Assembly: GCA_964535215.1 (NCBI GenBank)
Contig: CAZHST010000017.1
Location: 6,869-70,868 of the forward strand
DNA length: 64,000 nucleotides
Reading direction: 5' to 3'
Origin: JACQHM01 sp964535215
Lineage (GTDB): Bacteria > Methylomirabilota > Methylomirabilia > Methylomirabilales > JACQHM01
Shown: positions 7,448 through 15,282 of the stretch, in pieces
Layout: the number at the start of each line of letters is the position of its first letter
Position numbering within the stretch: the first letter of the stretch is position 1
Made by a program: the position numbers and the translations under genes
Notes under the pieces: model-generated
Told to the model about the DNA's origin: nothing
The model's database searches: none
Seen by the model: only the letters and a program-made list of their open reading frames with translations

Positions 7448-9220
7448 TCACGCCTCCCTGGTCGGATGCCCGGGGTTTCCCGTAACTGCCGGCTGGACGG
7501 CAAAGAGGACCTCGGCCTTCGGTTTCTCCCCCAGGCGACCGAGCCAGAAGATGAAGGCGACAAAGGCAAAGAAGACGATGACGGTGATGGAAATCACGTT
7601 GGCGGCGTAGCCCAAGGAAGGGGTGACGGCATCCGGGGATGTGTCCCGCAGGACCCCGAAGACATGCCAGTGCTGCCGAAGAGCCGATCGGGCAAAGCCC
7701 ATCAGCCCCATCAGCCACGTGAAAGTGACGGCGAGAAGGATCAGGATATACTGGGCCCGCCCTGGGATCTGCCCCCACCGGATCGCTCCCATCGTCCGGG
7801 CCCCCTGGAAGAGGAAGAGATCAAGGGCCGTCACGGCGATGATCGCGCCGAGGACGGCCAGGACCTGATAGACGGAGAAGCCGATCCGGACGATGGCCTC
7901 AACAAAATAGCCGTAGATCCCGTAGAAGAGGACGATGGCCGCGGCGACGGCCAGGATCACCCCCTGAAGGGCCTTGCCGAAGCCGGCCCAGGAGACCGTG
8001 GCGACCTTATTCCCCCTCCGGTAGAGGAGGAAGCTGAGGAAGGTGGTCAAGATCATCAGGTTCACGGCGGTGTTCTTCGCCGACATAACCCCCAAGACCC
8101 CGAGGAGCGGGTGATGGGTCCCGCCGATCCGACGGGCCTCCTCCAGACTTGCCACCAGGCTGTGGGGGGTGGCCCAAACGAGGAAGCCCACCGTGAGGAC
8201 AAAAAGGAGGTACTTGATCGAGCCCCGGTAGCGCTCGGACCCGGGGATCCGTTCCATGCCCAACCAGAGGTAATAATTCGCCCCCAGGAAAAGGACGCCG
8301 ATAAGGAGGGCCTGGATGATCCAGAGCCAAGAGAGGAACCCCCCCATCATGGTGATCCCCATCTGCTGGTTGAAGGCGTAAATCTCCCGGCCGAGCCAGT
8401 AGCCGGCAAAGGGGAGGACCAGGAGGGCCGAGATGGCGACAAAGTTCCCCACGTAGCCCATCCAGTCATACTGGGCCCGTTCTTCGTCCGTCTCTGCCCC
8501 CAAGAACCGGTACGCGGCGTAGGCCCCCGCGATCGCGCCGCCGAAGGAGATGTTGGCGATGAACCGGTGGATGTTGATCGGCATCCAGGTGAAGTTGGTG
8601 AAGGCCTCCCACCGGCTGACCAGGTTGCCCTGTTGGTCGAGACCGGCGGGGCTCATCATAAAGGTCGCCCATGAGTTGGAGATGACCATGATGAGAACCC
8701 CGAACAGGTTTAAGAGGACCCCCAGCCCGATATGAAGGCCCTTCCGCTGTTTCAAGGGCTCCCACCCGTAATAGTAAAGGTAGAGGGTGAAGGTCTCTCC
8801 AAAGAAAAGAAAGGCATAGATCCACATGCTCGGCGAGAAGATATTCGCCATGTAGCTGAAGAACTTTGGATACAGGGTGATGAGAAAGAAGAGAAGGAGG
8901 GCCCCGAAGACGGCCGTGGTCGAGAAGGCCGCGAAGACCAGTCTCATGAACTCCTTGGCCAACCAATCGTACCTGGGGTCTTTGGTCCGGACCCCGACGA
9001 TCTCGACGATGAGGGCAAAGATGGGGACTCCCAGGATCAAGGCCGCGAAGTTTAGATGGAGCTGGGCGATGACCCAGACGGCGATCCGACTCCCTACCAG
9101 CGGAAACGCCCGGTACCCCTCCTCCCCCGTCGCCGTTTGGGCAAAGGCGGGAAGAACCGCGAGGGCCATGAGGCCGACACTGATTACCAGGAGCCCCAAC
9201 CGTGCCCTTGCCTTCGTCAT
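7448..9220 (-). CDS. bd-like cytochrome oxidase subunit I (CydA-related)
   Basis: This 590-residue polytopic protein has an N-terminal signal-like helix ending A-F-A-Q, then many hydrophobic helices. The early segment V-I-A-Q-L-H-L-N-F-A-A-L-I-L-G and the N-I-H-R-F-I-A-N motif are the places where CydA-type proteins carry haem-ligating histidines. It is longer than classical CydA, and I do not see the canonical quinol-oxidation loop motif clearly. No cydB follows; two cytochrome c genes do, so the complex may use cytochrome c rather than quinol. CydA-related bd-like oxidases with this kind of context are known from nitrite oxidisers and related groups. The gene leads its operon and has a good promoter about 70 bases upstream. 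Confidence 0.8.
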   Translation of the reverse strand: MTKARARLGLLVISVGLMALAVLPAFAQTATGEEGYRAFPLVGSRIAVWVIAQLHLNFAALILGVPIFALIVEIVGVRTKDPRYDWLAKEFMRLVFAAFSTTAVFGALLLFFLITLYPKFFSYMANIFSPSMWIYAFLFFGETFTLYLYYYGWEPLKQRKGLHIGLGVLLNLFGVLIMVISNSWATFMMSPAGLDQQGNLVSRWEAFTNFTWMPINIHRFIANISFGGAIAGAYAAYRFLGAETDEERAQYDWMGYVGNFVAISALLVLPFAGYWLGREIYAFNQQMGITMMGGFLSWLWIIQALLIGVLFLGANYYLWLGMERIPGSERYRGSIKYLLFVLTVGFLVWATPHSLVASLEEARRIGGTHHPLLGVLGVMSAKNTAVNLMILTTFLSFLLYRRGNKVATVSWAGFGKALQGVILAVAAAIVLFYGIYGYFVEAIVRIGFSVYQVLAVLGAIIAVTALDLFLFQGARTMGAIRWGQIPGRAQYILILLAVTFTWLMGLMGFARSALRQHWHVFGVLRDTSPDAVTPSLGYAANVISITVIVFFAFVAFIFWLGRLGEKPKAEVLFAVQPAVTGNPGHPTREA

Positions 9221-9293
9221 GGTTGTCCCTCCCTAAGATTTAAAAGGAGCAGGGAAGGGGCCATCACCACCTCCCCTCGCCAGTTGGAGAATT

Positions 9294-9323
9294 TTTCTAC
9301 ACCCAAAGGGAAGAGCTTGTCAA
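9294..9323 (-). promoter_or_regulatory. Sigma-70-type promoter for the bd-like oxidase operon
   Basis: Read on the minus strand: -35 TTGACA (9323-9318), an 18-base spacer, and -10 TAGAAA (9299-9294). The start of transcription would be near 9287, about 67 bases before the oxidase start codon. The -35 is perfect; the -10 matches 4 of 6. Confidence 0.5.
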
Positions 9324-9367
9324 GAGAAAAAGATCCTTTTCACAACCCCTTCGGGCAGAAGAGGTCT

Positions 9368-9907
9368 TCAGGAAAAGATGAGGATCTTTGCCAGGAAGGA
9401 TCGAGGGAACCTTCGGCGGAGCCACCCGTCCAGACCCCACGTCCGACCGGCCTTGCTTCCCAGAAAGGCCACTAAGGAGGCGATCAGCAGGAGGTGGAAC
9501 CCTTGCTGGCAGAAACCTATCCAGAAGCTGGCCAGGAAATAGTTCGCCATGATGAAGAGCCCTACAAGGGCTGCCAGGCCGGTCAGAAGACCCAAGGTGA
9601 GACCAACCCCTACCGCTGTCTCCCCGTAGGCCGTGAGGTAGGCGAAGAGTTTTGCCTTCGGGATGGCCGTTCCCGTCAAGAAGTCCTGATACCAATCGAG
9701 GGGATTGTTGCTGGCAAATTCCGTCAGCTTCTTGGGGAGGAAGTTGATCCAGCGCTGGGTCGCCACCGGAATCGGGAGGATCCCGCCAAGGAAGAGCCAT
9801 TCAAGCTTGGTCAGCACCGACTTCACAAACCAAAGCCCCACGATGATTCTCAAGAAAGCAAGCCAATGTCCAGGGGCTTGCATGGTATCAACCGGGATCC
9901 TTCTCAT
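9368..9907 (-). CDS. DoxX/DoxD-family membrane protein
   Basis: The 179-residue protein has four predicted helices, at roughly the N-terminal W-L-A-F-L-R-I-I-V-G-L-W-F segment, two central helices and a C-terminal one. The pattern L-R-I-x-x-G-x-x-F followed by a G-E-T-A-V-G-x-G-L-x-L-G-L helix fits the DoxX superfamily, which includes the DoxD subunit of thiosulfate:quinone oxidoreductase. ATG 9907 is preferred over an in-frame ATG 36 bases upstream because AAAGGAGG precedes it. It lies 57 bases after the beta-propeller gene and in the same direction as the oxidase operon. A role passing electrons to the quinone pool is possible, but many DoxX proteins have no known function. Confidence 0.75.
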   Translation of the reverse strand: MRRIPVDTMQAPGHWLAFLRIIVGLWFVKSVLTKLEWLFLGGILPIPVATQRWINFLPKKLTEFASNNPLDWYQDFLTGTAIPKAKLFAYLTAYGETAVGVGLTLGLLTGLAALVGLFIMANYFLASFWIGFCQQGFHLLLIASLVAFLGSKAGRTWGLDGWLRRRFPRSFLAKILIFS

Positions 9908-9964
9908 GATCGTCGTGGCCTCCTTTCCCCGATCCCTTTCCATGGTAGGATCCGACCAACGAGG

Positions 9965-10945
9965 CTAGTAAATGGCGATACCCCATGGTTTCTGGCCTAC
10001 CGGGATCGTCGTGACCAGTTGATCCGTCGCCGTATCAATGACCCCGACGGCGTCCCCTCCATGAATGGTCACAAAGAGTTGACGCCCATCCGGGGTAAGG
10101 GCAACCCACCAAGTCCGTTGCTTTGTCGGGATCTTGGCCAGGACCTTGTAGTCGGAGGTATCAAGGGCCCAAACCTCGAAGGAGCGACCATGCGCCACAT
10201 AAAGCTTTTTCCCATCAGGGGTGACGACGGTTCCCACCGGCCGCTCACCAACCTTGATGGTGGCAATCACCTTGTGCTCCCTGGTGTCAATGACCGACAC
10301 GGTCCCCGTCCGTTCGTTGCCGATGTAGGCCCGCTTCCCATCCGGGCTAAAGCTGACGCCCCTTGGATTCTCATCCACCTTGATCCTGGCCACCACCCGG
10401 TTTGTCCTCGTTTCAATAGCATAGACATCGTGGGATGTTTCGTGGGTGACGTACACCAGCTTTCCATCAGGTGTAATGGCCGCCGTCTCCGGCTCAACCC
10501 CCACGGGGATCGTGGCAACGATCTGATGGGTCCTCGCATCGAGGACCGTGACCTCCCCCAGTTGCTCGTTCACCACATAAAGCCTGGACCCGTCCGGGGT
10601 CATGACCAAACCCTCCGGATCGATCCTGGCCGGGACAGTTCCAACGACCTTGAGGGTCTCTGTGTCGATGATCGTCAGGTCGTTGGAGTTCCCGTTGGAG
10701 GTGTACACCCGTTTCCCATCAGGGCTGACAATCACCCCCCGGGGCCGATCCCCCACCTTGATCGTTTTGATCACCTTGTATGTTGTGACATCAATGACGG
10801 AAAGCTCGTTGGAGCCCTCGTTCGTCACATAAGCCCGGGGCTGGGCCACAGCTATCGGCTGCCATCCGGCAAAGGTGATGACCGTCATCACCGATCCCGC
10901 TATCAGCCCCTTTCGAACCCTCATTCGGGAGAACAGCTCCAGCAT
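9965..10945 (-). CDS. Secreted YVTN-type beta-propeller protein
   Basis: The 326-residue protein begins with a signal peptide (GLIAGSVMTVITFAGW, then cleavage around A-V-A-Q). Its remainder consists of about seven repeats of roughly 42 residues, each with the pattern P-D-G-x-x-x-Y-V, then V-x-V-I-D and V-x-x-I-x-V-G. This is a complete seven-bladed propeller of the YVTN family, close to the propellers found beside PQQ-dependent alcohol oxidation genes. It is divergently placed from the Rieske/PQQ dehydrogenase operon, supporting a periplasmic role in the same process, perhaps as scaffold or accessory. An internal ATG at codon 8 (MRVRKG) is an alternative start. Confidence 0.85.
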   Translation of the reverse strand: MLELFSRMRVRKGLIAGSVMTVITFAGWQPIAVAQPRAYVTNEGSNELSVIDVTTYKVIKTIKVGDRPRGVIVSPDGKRVYTSNGNSNDLTIIDTETLKVVGTVPARIDPEGLVMTPDGSRLYVVNEQLGEVTVLDARTHQIVATIPVGVEPETAAITPDGKLVYVTHETSHDVYAIETRTNRVVARIKVDENPRGVSFSPDGKRAYIGNERTGTVSVIDTREHKVIATIKVGERPVGTVVTPDGKKLYVAHGRSFEVWALDTSDYKVLAKIPTKQRTWWVALTPDGRQLFVTIHGGDAVGVIDTATDQLVTTIPVGQKPWGIAIY

Positions 10946-11278
10946 CCTGACACCCCTTTAGCAATTAAGGTTATCCTGGTGTTCTTCCCCAAGCTCTTTA
11001 GACCGAACCCTTTCAGAGAGCTTATAGCATAAAAGCCGGGATAGGAACAATGGTAAATCTTCACCCTCCCACTCCAGAAAATCCTGCCTGATTCATGACC
11101 ACCCCTGGAACCCTTGGTTTATACCAGTCATGCAAAAAAGACTTGACATGGGATCAATGAGGTTGTATAGGATTAGAACGAGATTTCATTACAACCACCT
11201 TTTTCACCCCCAGGAGGGGCCTTGCTGGATCCAAGGACAGGAGTTTTGACCTAAACTTATAGAATCCCGGAGAATACG
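10946..11278. other. Divergent intergenic region before the Rieske/PQQ dehydrogenase operon
   Basis: These 333 bases separate the beta-propeller gene (minus) from the Rieske gene (plus). They are AT-richer than their surroundings and contain one good plus-strand promoter (11143-11171). I found no convincing minus-strand promoter and no open frame that looks coding. Confidence 0.6.
11143..11171 (+). promoter_or_regulatory. Sigma-70-type promoter for the Rieske/PQQ dehydrogenase operon
   Basis: A perfect -35 TTGACA (11143-11148) is followed by exactly 17 bases and -10 TATAGG (11166-11171). Transcription would begin near 11178, leaving a leader of about 100 bases before the Rieske start codon. 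Confidence 0.55.
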
Positions 11279-11881
11279 ATGGGTAAAAAATCCAGAACTT
11301 ATTTTTATTTTGCTCAACCTGTTGAGCGTCGTACCGTGTTAAAAGCGGCCCTTGGCACGGTCTTGGGTTTGTCCCGATTTCCAGGGCTTGCGGCAGCTCA
11401 AGAGGCCGATCCACGAACTGTACGCCCGCAGGAAGGTGATTGGTTGGTTTTTCCGTATGGGGAGAGACAGGGCGAGATCATCACCCCCAGGGACGTTCCT
11501 TTGGGGGGGCCTCAGGTCATGGCCTACCCGATGGATCCTCGAACCAAGATCGTGAGGGATGGATCGCGACTCAATCAGGTCCTGCTCATCCGCTTGAATC
11601 CCGAGGAACTCACCGAGGAAACCCGTGCCCACTCGGCCGATGGGATCGTGGCTTACTCGGCGGTCTGCACCCATCTGTGCTGCGACGTGTCCCAGTGGCA
11701 CCCGGAGGCAAAGATTTTGCTGTGTCCTTGCCACGGTTCCCAATTCGACCCCAGGGATCGTGCTAAGGTCATTGACGGACCAGCCCCCCGGCGGCTCGCC
11801 GTGCTCCCCCTTAGGGTCGTAGATAACGCCCTGGTGGCGGCCGGCGGGTTTATTGGTCGGGTGGGCTGCAGCCTAGGATGA
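11279..11881 (+). CDS. Tat-exported Rieske [2Fe-2S] protein
   Basis: The 200-residue protein has an N-terminal twin-arginine segment (E-R-R-T-V-L-K-A, R17-R18) and a hydrophobic stretch ending in A-A-A-Q. A Rieske domain follows with box I C-T-H-L-C-C (ligands C130 and H132) and box II C-P-C-H-G-S (ligands C149 and H152). C135 and C151 can form the usual disulfide. Box I has Cys at the position that is commonly Gly (C134). No cytochrome b or other bc1 subunit is nearby. Instead the PQQ dehydrogenase gene starts 16 bases downstream, so this Rieske protein may accept or relay electrons from it. That pairing is inferred from gene order; the Rieske assignment itself is secure. Confidence 0.9.
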   Translation: MGKKSRTYFYFAQPVERRTVLKAALGTVLGLSRFPGLAAAQEADPRTVRPQEGDWLVFPYGERQGEIITPRDVPLGGPQVMAYPMDPRTKIVRDGSRLNQVLLIRLNPEELTEETRAHSADGIVAYSAVCTHLCCDVSQWHPEAKILLCPCHGSQFDPRDRAKVIDGPAPRRLAVLPLRVVDNALVAAGGFIGRVGCSLG

Positions 11882-11897
11882 GGTGGATGGAGGATCA

Positions 11898-13670
11898 ATG
11901 GCTAGGGAAAGGAGGAGGAAGATGAGAAGGAGCAGGAGAAGGATGAGAAGTCGCTCGAAGTATGGGGTAGCCTTCATCATCGGTCTGATCGGGCTCCTGC
12001 CGGTGATGGCGGCTGCTCAAGAGATCCAAAACTACAGCCCGGTCACGGACTACCGGCTCCACAACCCGGAACCTGAGAACTGGTTGATGGTCCGCGGGAA
12101 CTACTACGGGTGGATGTATAGTCCCCTGGATCAGATCAACGTTAATAATGTGAAGAAGCTGAAGCCAGTTTGGGCCTTCTCCACGGGTGTGGACTCGGGT
12201 CATGAGGCCCCCCTCCTCGTGAACAACGGGATCATGTTTGCCTCCACCCCCTACAATCAGGTCATCGCTCTGGATGCCAAGACGGGTGCTCTGCTCTGGC
12301 GGTACAAGCGGAAATTCCCCGAGGACTTGAGTGTCCTCCATCAGACCAACCGCGGTGTCGCCCTCTACGGCGATAAGGTCTACCTGGCTACCCTGGATTG
12401 CTACCTGGTCGCCCTCGACGCGAAAAGCGGGAAGGTGGTTTGGGAGAAAGCCGTCGAGGACTACCACAAGGGGTACTACATGACCCTGGCCCCGCTGGTG
12501 GTGAAGGGGAAGGTCATGGTCGGCGTTTCCGGGGGGGAGTTCGGCATCCGGGGGTTCGTTCAGGCCTTTGATGCCGAGACCGGCCAGAGCCTGTGGAAGC
12601 GGTATACGATTCCAGGCCCCGGTGAGCCTGGCCACGAGACCTGGCCCGGTGACACCTGGAAACGGGGAGGGGCGTCCATTTGGCTGACGGGGACCTATGA
12701 TCCGGAGCTGAACCTCACCTTCTGGGGCACTGGAAACGCCTCTCCGTGGTTTGGTGATGCCCGCCCCGGGGATAACCTCTACACCTCTTCGACGGTGGCC
12801 ATTGATCCTGACACCGGTGAGCTGAAAGGCTACTTCCAGTACCACTGGAACGATTCGTGGGACTGGGATGAGCCGGACGCCCCAATCGTTGTGGATGTGG
12901 AAAAGGATGGGCGGATCATCAAAGGGCTGGTGCACCCTGCCCGGAACGGCTACCTGTACCTGCTGGAGCGAAGCCGGGACAAAATCTCCTTTGTCTCCGC
13001 CGGGCCCTATGTCAAGCAGGACGTGTTCACCAGGATTGACCCCAGGACCGGCCGCCCCGAATACGACCCGAACCGGAAGCCTGGCATCGGGAAGTATGCC
13101 GAGTTCTGCCCTTCCCTCTGGGGCGGGAAGGACTGGACGTTTGCGGCCTACAGCCCGAAGACCAAGATGCTGTACATCCCGGCCAACGATAACCACTGCG
13201 GGCATCTGAAAGGCTACGACCAGCCTTATATCCCCGGAAAGTGGTGGACCGGCGTGGACATCCCGGACATCGGGTTCACCGTTGATAAGAACGCGAAGTT
13301 CTACGGCGAGCTCCAGGCCTGGGATTTGAGCTCGGGGAAACGGGTCTGGACGCAGCTCTTCGCCAACTCGATGAACTGGGGATCGGTGCTGACTACAGCC
13401 GGGGATCTCCTCTTCATGGGCGGCACCAATGACCGGTACTTCCGGGCCTTTGATGCGAGGACGGGAGAGGTGCTCTGGCAGTTCCGCACGAACTCCGGTA
13501 TCATCGCCCCGCCGATCTCCTACGCGATTGACGGCGTTCAGTACATCGCCGTTCAGTCCGGCTGGGGTGTTGACCCGGCCTTTCAGCAAGGCCTGATCGC
13601 GAAGCAACTCGGCTGGCAAGCAGACGTTCCCCAAGGTGGTGTCGTCTGGGTCTTCGCCTTAAGCGAATAG
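11898..13670 (+). CDS. PQQ-dependent alcohol dehydrogenase, lanthanide (XoxF-like) type
   Basis: This 590-residue periplasmic quinoprotein begins with an Arg-rich N-terminus and a signal helix ending A-A-A-Q. The eight-bladed propeller shows the PQQ/metal residues of methanol-type dehydrogenases: E214 (S-G-G-E-F-G), N280 (G-T-G-N-A-S-P-W) and catalytic D322 in W-D-W-D. The extra Asp two residues later (D324) is the hallmark of lanthanide-dependent members. There is no C-terminal cytochrome domain. The vicinal Cys-Cys pair of many methanol dehydrogenases is absent; only three separate cysteines occur. ATG 11898 is preferred over GTG 11883 because GGAGG precedes it. It probably oxidises methanol, ethanol or another small alcohol. 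No xoxG/xoxJ homologue adjoins it; a Rieske gene precedes and a beta-propeller gene follows. Confidence 0.88.
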   Translation: MARERRRKMRRSRRRMRSRSKYGVAFIIGLIGLLPVMAAAQEIQNYSPVTDYRLHNPEPENWLMVRGNYYGWMYSPLDQINVNNVKKLKPVWAFSTGVDSGHEAPLLVNNGIMFASTPYNQVIALDAKTGALLWRYKRKFPEDLSVLHQTNRGVALYGDKVYLATLDCYLVALDAKSGKVVWEKAVEDYHKGYYMTLAPLVVKGKVMVGVSGGEFGIRGFVQAFDAETGQSLWKRYTIPGPGEPGHETWPGDTWKRGGASIWLTGTYDPELNLTFWGTGNASPWFGDARPGDNLYTSSTVAIDPDTGELKGYFQYHWNDSWDWDEPDAPIVVDVEKDGRIIKGLVHPARNGYLYLLERSRDKISFVSAGPYVKQDVFTRIDPRTGRPEYDPNRKPGIGKYAEFCPSLWGGKDWTFAAYSPKTKMLYIPANDNHCGHLKGYDQPYIPGKWWTGVDIPDIGFTVDKNAKFYGELQAWDLSSGKRVWTQLFANSMNWGSVLTTAGDLLFMGGTNDRYFRAFDARTGEVLWQFRTNSGIIAPPISYAIDGVQYIAVQSGWGVDPAFQQGLIAKQLGWQADVPQGGVVWVFALSE

Positions 13671-13694
13671 GTTGATCCCAGGTTCCCTGCCTCC

Positions 13695-13725
13695 GGGCCA
13701 GCTGCCTTCCCAAGGCAGCTGGCCC
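13695..13725 (+). terminator. Very stable intercistronic hairpin after the PQQ dehydrogenase gene
   Basis: A perfect 14-base-pair stem (13695-13708 with 13712-13725) closes a three-base CCC loop. It is followed by ACCTTTCG, not a T-run, so it may act as a leaky terminator or as an RNA-stability or processing element between the dehydrogenase and the downstream gene. Confidence 0.6.
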
Positions 13726-13815
13726 ACCTTTCGTCGCTCCAGGGCGACGGATCGGCAGGAGGTGAATGTCAATGGCCCTCTTGGACAGGATACGGTGCAA
13801 GAAAGGAGGGGAACG

Positions 13816-15030
13816 ATGTTAAAAGGTAAAGGGCTGTGGGGCTTGTTAGCCGTCATGGTCTTCTCCGTCACCTTCCCAGGCCTCTCGTACGGGCAGGTGC
13901 ACCCGGGGGCTCATCCCGTCCCGGCCATAACGAAGCAGATTCTCAAAGGCCCCTTCGATAACCCGGAAGGGGCCATCTTCAGCGCCGATGGCCGGTTTGT
14001 GTTCATCTCCAACGCGGCTGAGATCGGGGCGAAGCGGGCCCCGGCTTTTGCATGGACCGAGGGGGAGGGCTACATCAGCAAGCTGGAGGTGCTCCCGTCA
14101 GGGGAGCTGAAGGTGGTCAACCCTAAGCTCATCACCGGCCTGACCGCCCCTCTGGGGATGGGGGTGATCCCCGTCAGTACCCGTAAGTTCCCCAAAGGGA
14201 CCATCTTTGCCTGCGTGGGCTCGGCCCCCCTCCGGGATAGCCGGGGGAACGTCATCACCGACCGGTCCCGGCTCCAGACCAAGCTCCTCGCCTTTAACGA
14301 AGATGGAAGGATCCTGGGCGAGATCAAGACAGGCCCTGGCTCCATCTTTGAGGAGATCACCGGAAGCCCCATCATCCTCATCAACGCCCTGGGCTTCGAC
14401 CGAAGCGGGAACCTCTACGTGGCCGACACCGCCTTTGGCGGTGACCAGTTCTCGCCCCCCTTCGCCCCCAAAGGGGGAATCTGGATGATCCCCGTTGGCG
14501 CCCTGGATGACCTGGCCGACGGCAGGAGGCCCATGGAAAAGCCCATGTTCGTTCCGATCCCCGGGAACCCGGACGGGGTGGAGGTTTCCCCCATTGACGG
14601 GAAGGTCTATGTGAACACGGTGGGACCGGTGGCGGGGGCCCCTGATCCAGCCGGGGGGGGGATCTACGCCCTGACGGTGGATGACTTCCGCCGCGGTCGG
14701 CTCCCGGCTCCTGTTGACCGGGACCTGGGGGCTCTGGATGGCCTGGATTTCACCGCTGGGGGCACCATGCTGAATACCCAGATCCGGGGCGATATCCCCC
14801 ACCGCATCTACGTGAACTGCCCCGGCAAGCCGGCCACGACCTTGGAGATCCAGCCCAGTGGTTCATCGGCGGATTTGACGGGCCCGGCCGATATCGCGGT
14901 CCGGCAGTTGGCCGATGGGAGCCACCTCGTGGTGGTTCCAGAGCTCTACGCTCGAAGTGAAGATCCCAGCAAGGACGAGGTCACGGTCCTCGTCCTCCCG
15001 CCTAACTTCGACGCAGGCTGCCGCATGTAG
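13816..15030 (+). CDS. Secreted SMP-30/NHL-like beta-propeller protein
   Basis: The 404-residue protein has a signal peptide (GLWGLLAVMVFSVTFPGLSYG). Its body contains loop motifs common to gluconolactonase/SMP-30 and NHL propellers, such as N-P-E-G-A-I-F-S-A-D-G-R-F-V-F-I-S-N, A-L-G-F-D-R-S-G-N-L-Y-V-A-D-T and P-D-G-V-E-V-S-P-I-D-G-K-V-Y-V. ATG 13816 is chosen because AAGGAGGGG precedes it and the signal peptide starts there. It follows the PQQ dehydrogenase gene, separated by a strong hairpin, and is closed by an intrinsic terminator. Its function is unknown. A lactonase acting on an oxidation product, or a structural partner of the dehydrogenase, are both possible. Confidence 0.75.
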   Translation: MLKGKGLWGLLAVMVFSVTFPGLSYGQVHPGAHPVPAITKQILKGPFDNPEGAIFSADGRFVFISNAAEIGAKRAPAFAWTEGEGYISKLEVLPSGELKVVNPKLITGLTAPLGMGVIPVSTRKFPKGTIFACVGSAPLRDSRGNVITDRSRLQTKLLAFNEDGRILGEIKTGPGSIFEEITGSPIILINALGFDRSGNLYVADTAFGGDQFSPPFAPKGGIWMIPVGALDDLADGRRPMEKPMFVPIPGNPDGVEVSPIDGKVYVNTVGPVAGAPDPAGGGIYALTVDDFRRGRLPAPVDRDLGALDGLDFTAGGTMLNTQIRGDIPHRIYVNCPGKPATTLEIQPSGSSADLTGPADIAVRQLADGSHLVVVPELYARSEDPSKDEVTVLVLPPNFDAGCRM

Positions 15031-15051
15031 GGAAGGGAGGGATTCCCTAAA

Positions 15052-15084
15052 GGGAGGGTGGCTTTTGCTGCCCTCCCTTTTTTT
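15052..15084 (+). terminator. Intrinsic terminator after the PQQ dehydrogenase operon
   Basis: GGGAGGG (15052-15058) pairs with CCCTCCC (15071-15077) over a 12-base loop and is followed directly by seven T residues (15078-15084). It lies 22 bases after the stop codon of the beta-propeller gene. Confidence 0.85.
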
Positions 15085-15125
15085 GCCCATTGATCAGGTC
15101 CGGTGACAACTGGCTTCTTTCCCCG

Positions 15126-15154
15126 TTGACTTCTCCGAAGCCTTCAGTCAATAT
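15126..15154 (+). promoter_or_regulatory. Possible promoter with overlapping inverted repeat upstream of the thiolase
   Basis: TTGACT (15126-15131) is followed after 17 bases by CAATAT (15149-15154), a weak -10. The -35 also forms an inverted repeat with AGTCAA (15146-15151), which could be an operator half-site pair. The thiolase start lies about 130 bases downstream. Confidence 0.3.
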
Positions 15155-15282
15155 ACCACCGGTAGAGACCTCCCGGGCTTGACCAGAAATCTCCGCTGCA
15201 ACGGCCTGAGATCCGTGAAACTCAAACCCCTGGGGCCCCGAGATTCGAGACCGGCTGGGCCCTGTTCTAAGGAGGAGAGGAT

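Noticed and set aside
7244..8674. A 476-codon open frame antisense to the bd-like oxidase and cytochrome genes
   Set aside because: Asp/Gly/Pro-rich low-complexity sequence with no motifs; it lies fully opposite well-supported genes.
9494..11032. A 512-codon plus-strand frame opposite the DoxX and YVTN propeller genes
   Set aside because: Its periodic Arg/His/Asp pattern is just the reverse reading of the propeller repeats.
11895..13634. A 579-codon open frame antisense to the PQQ dehydrogenase gene
   Set aside because: It mirrors the codon pattern of the real gene on the other strand, has no recognisable domain, and is typical of GC-rich shadow frames.
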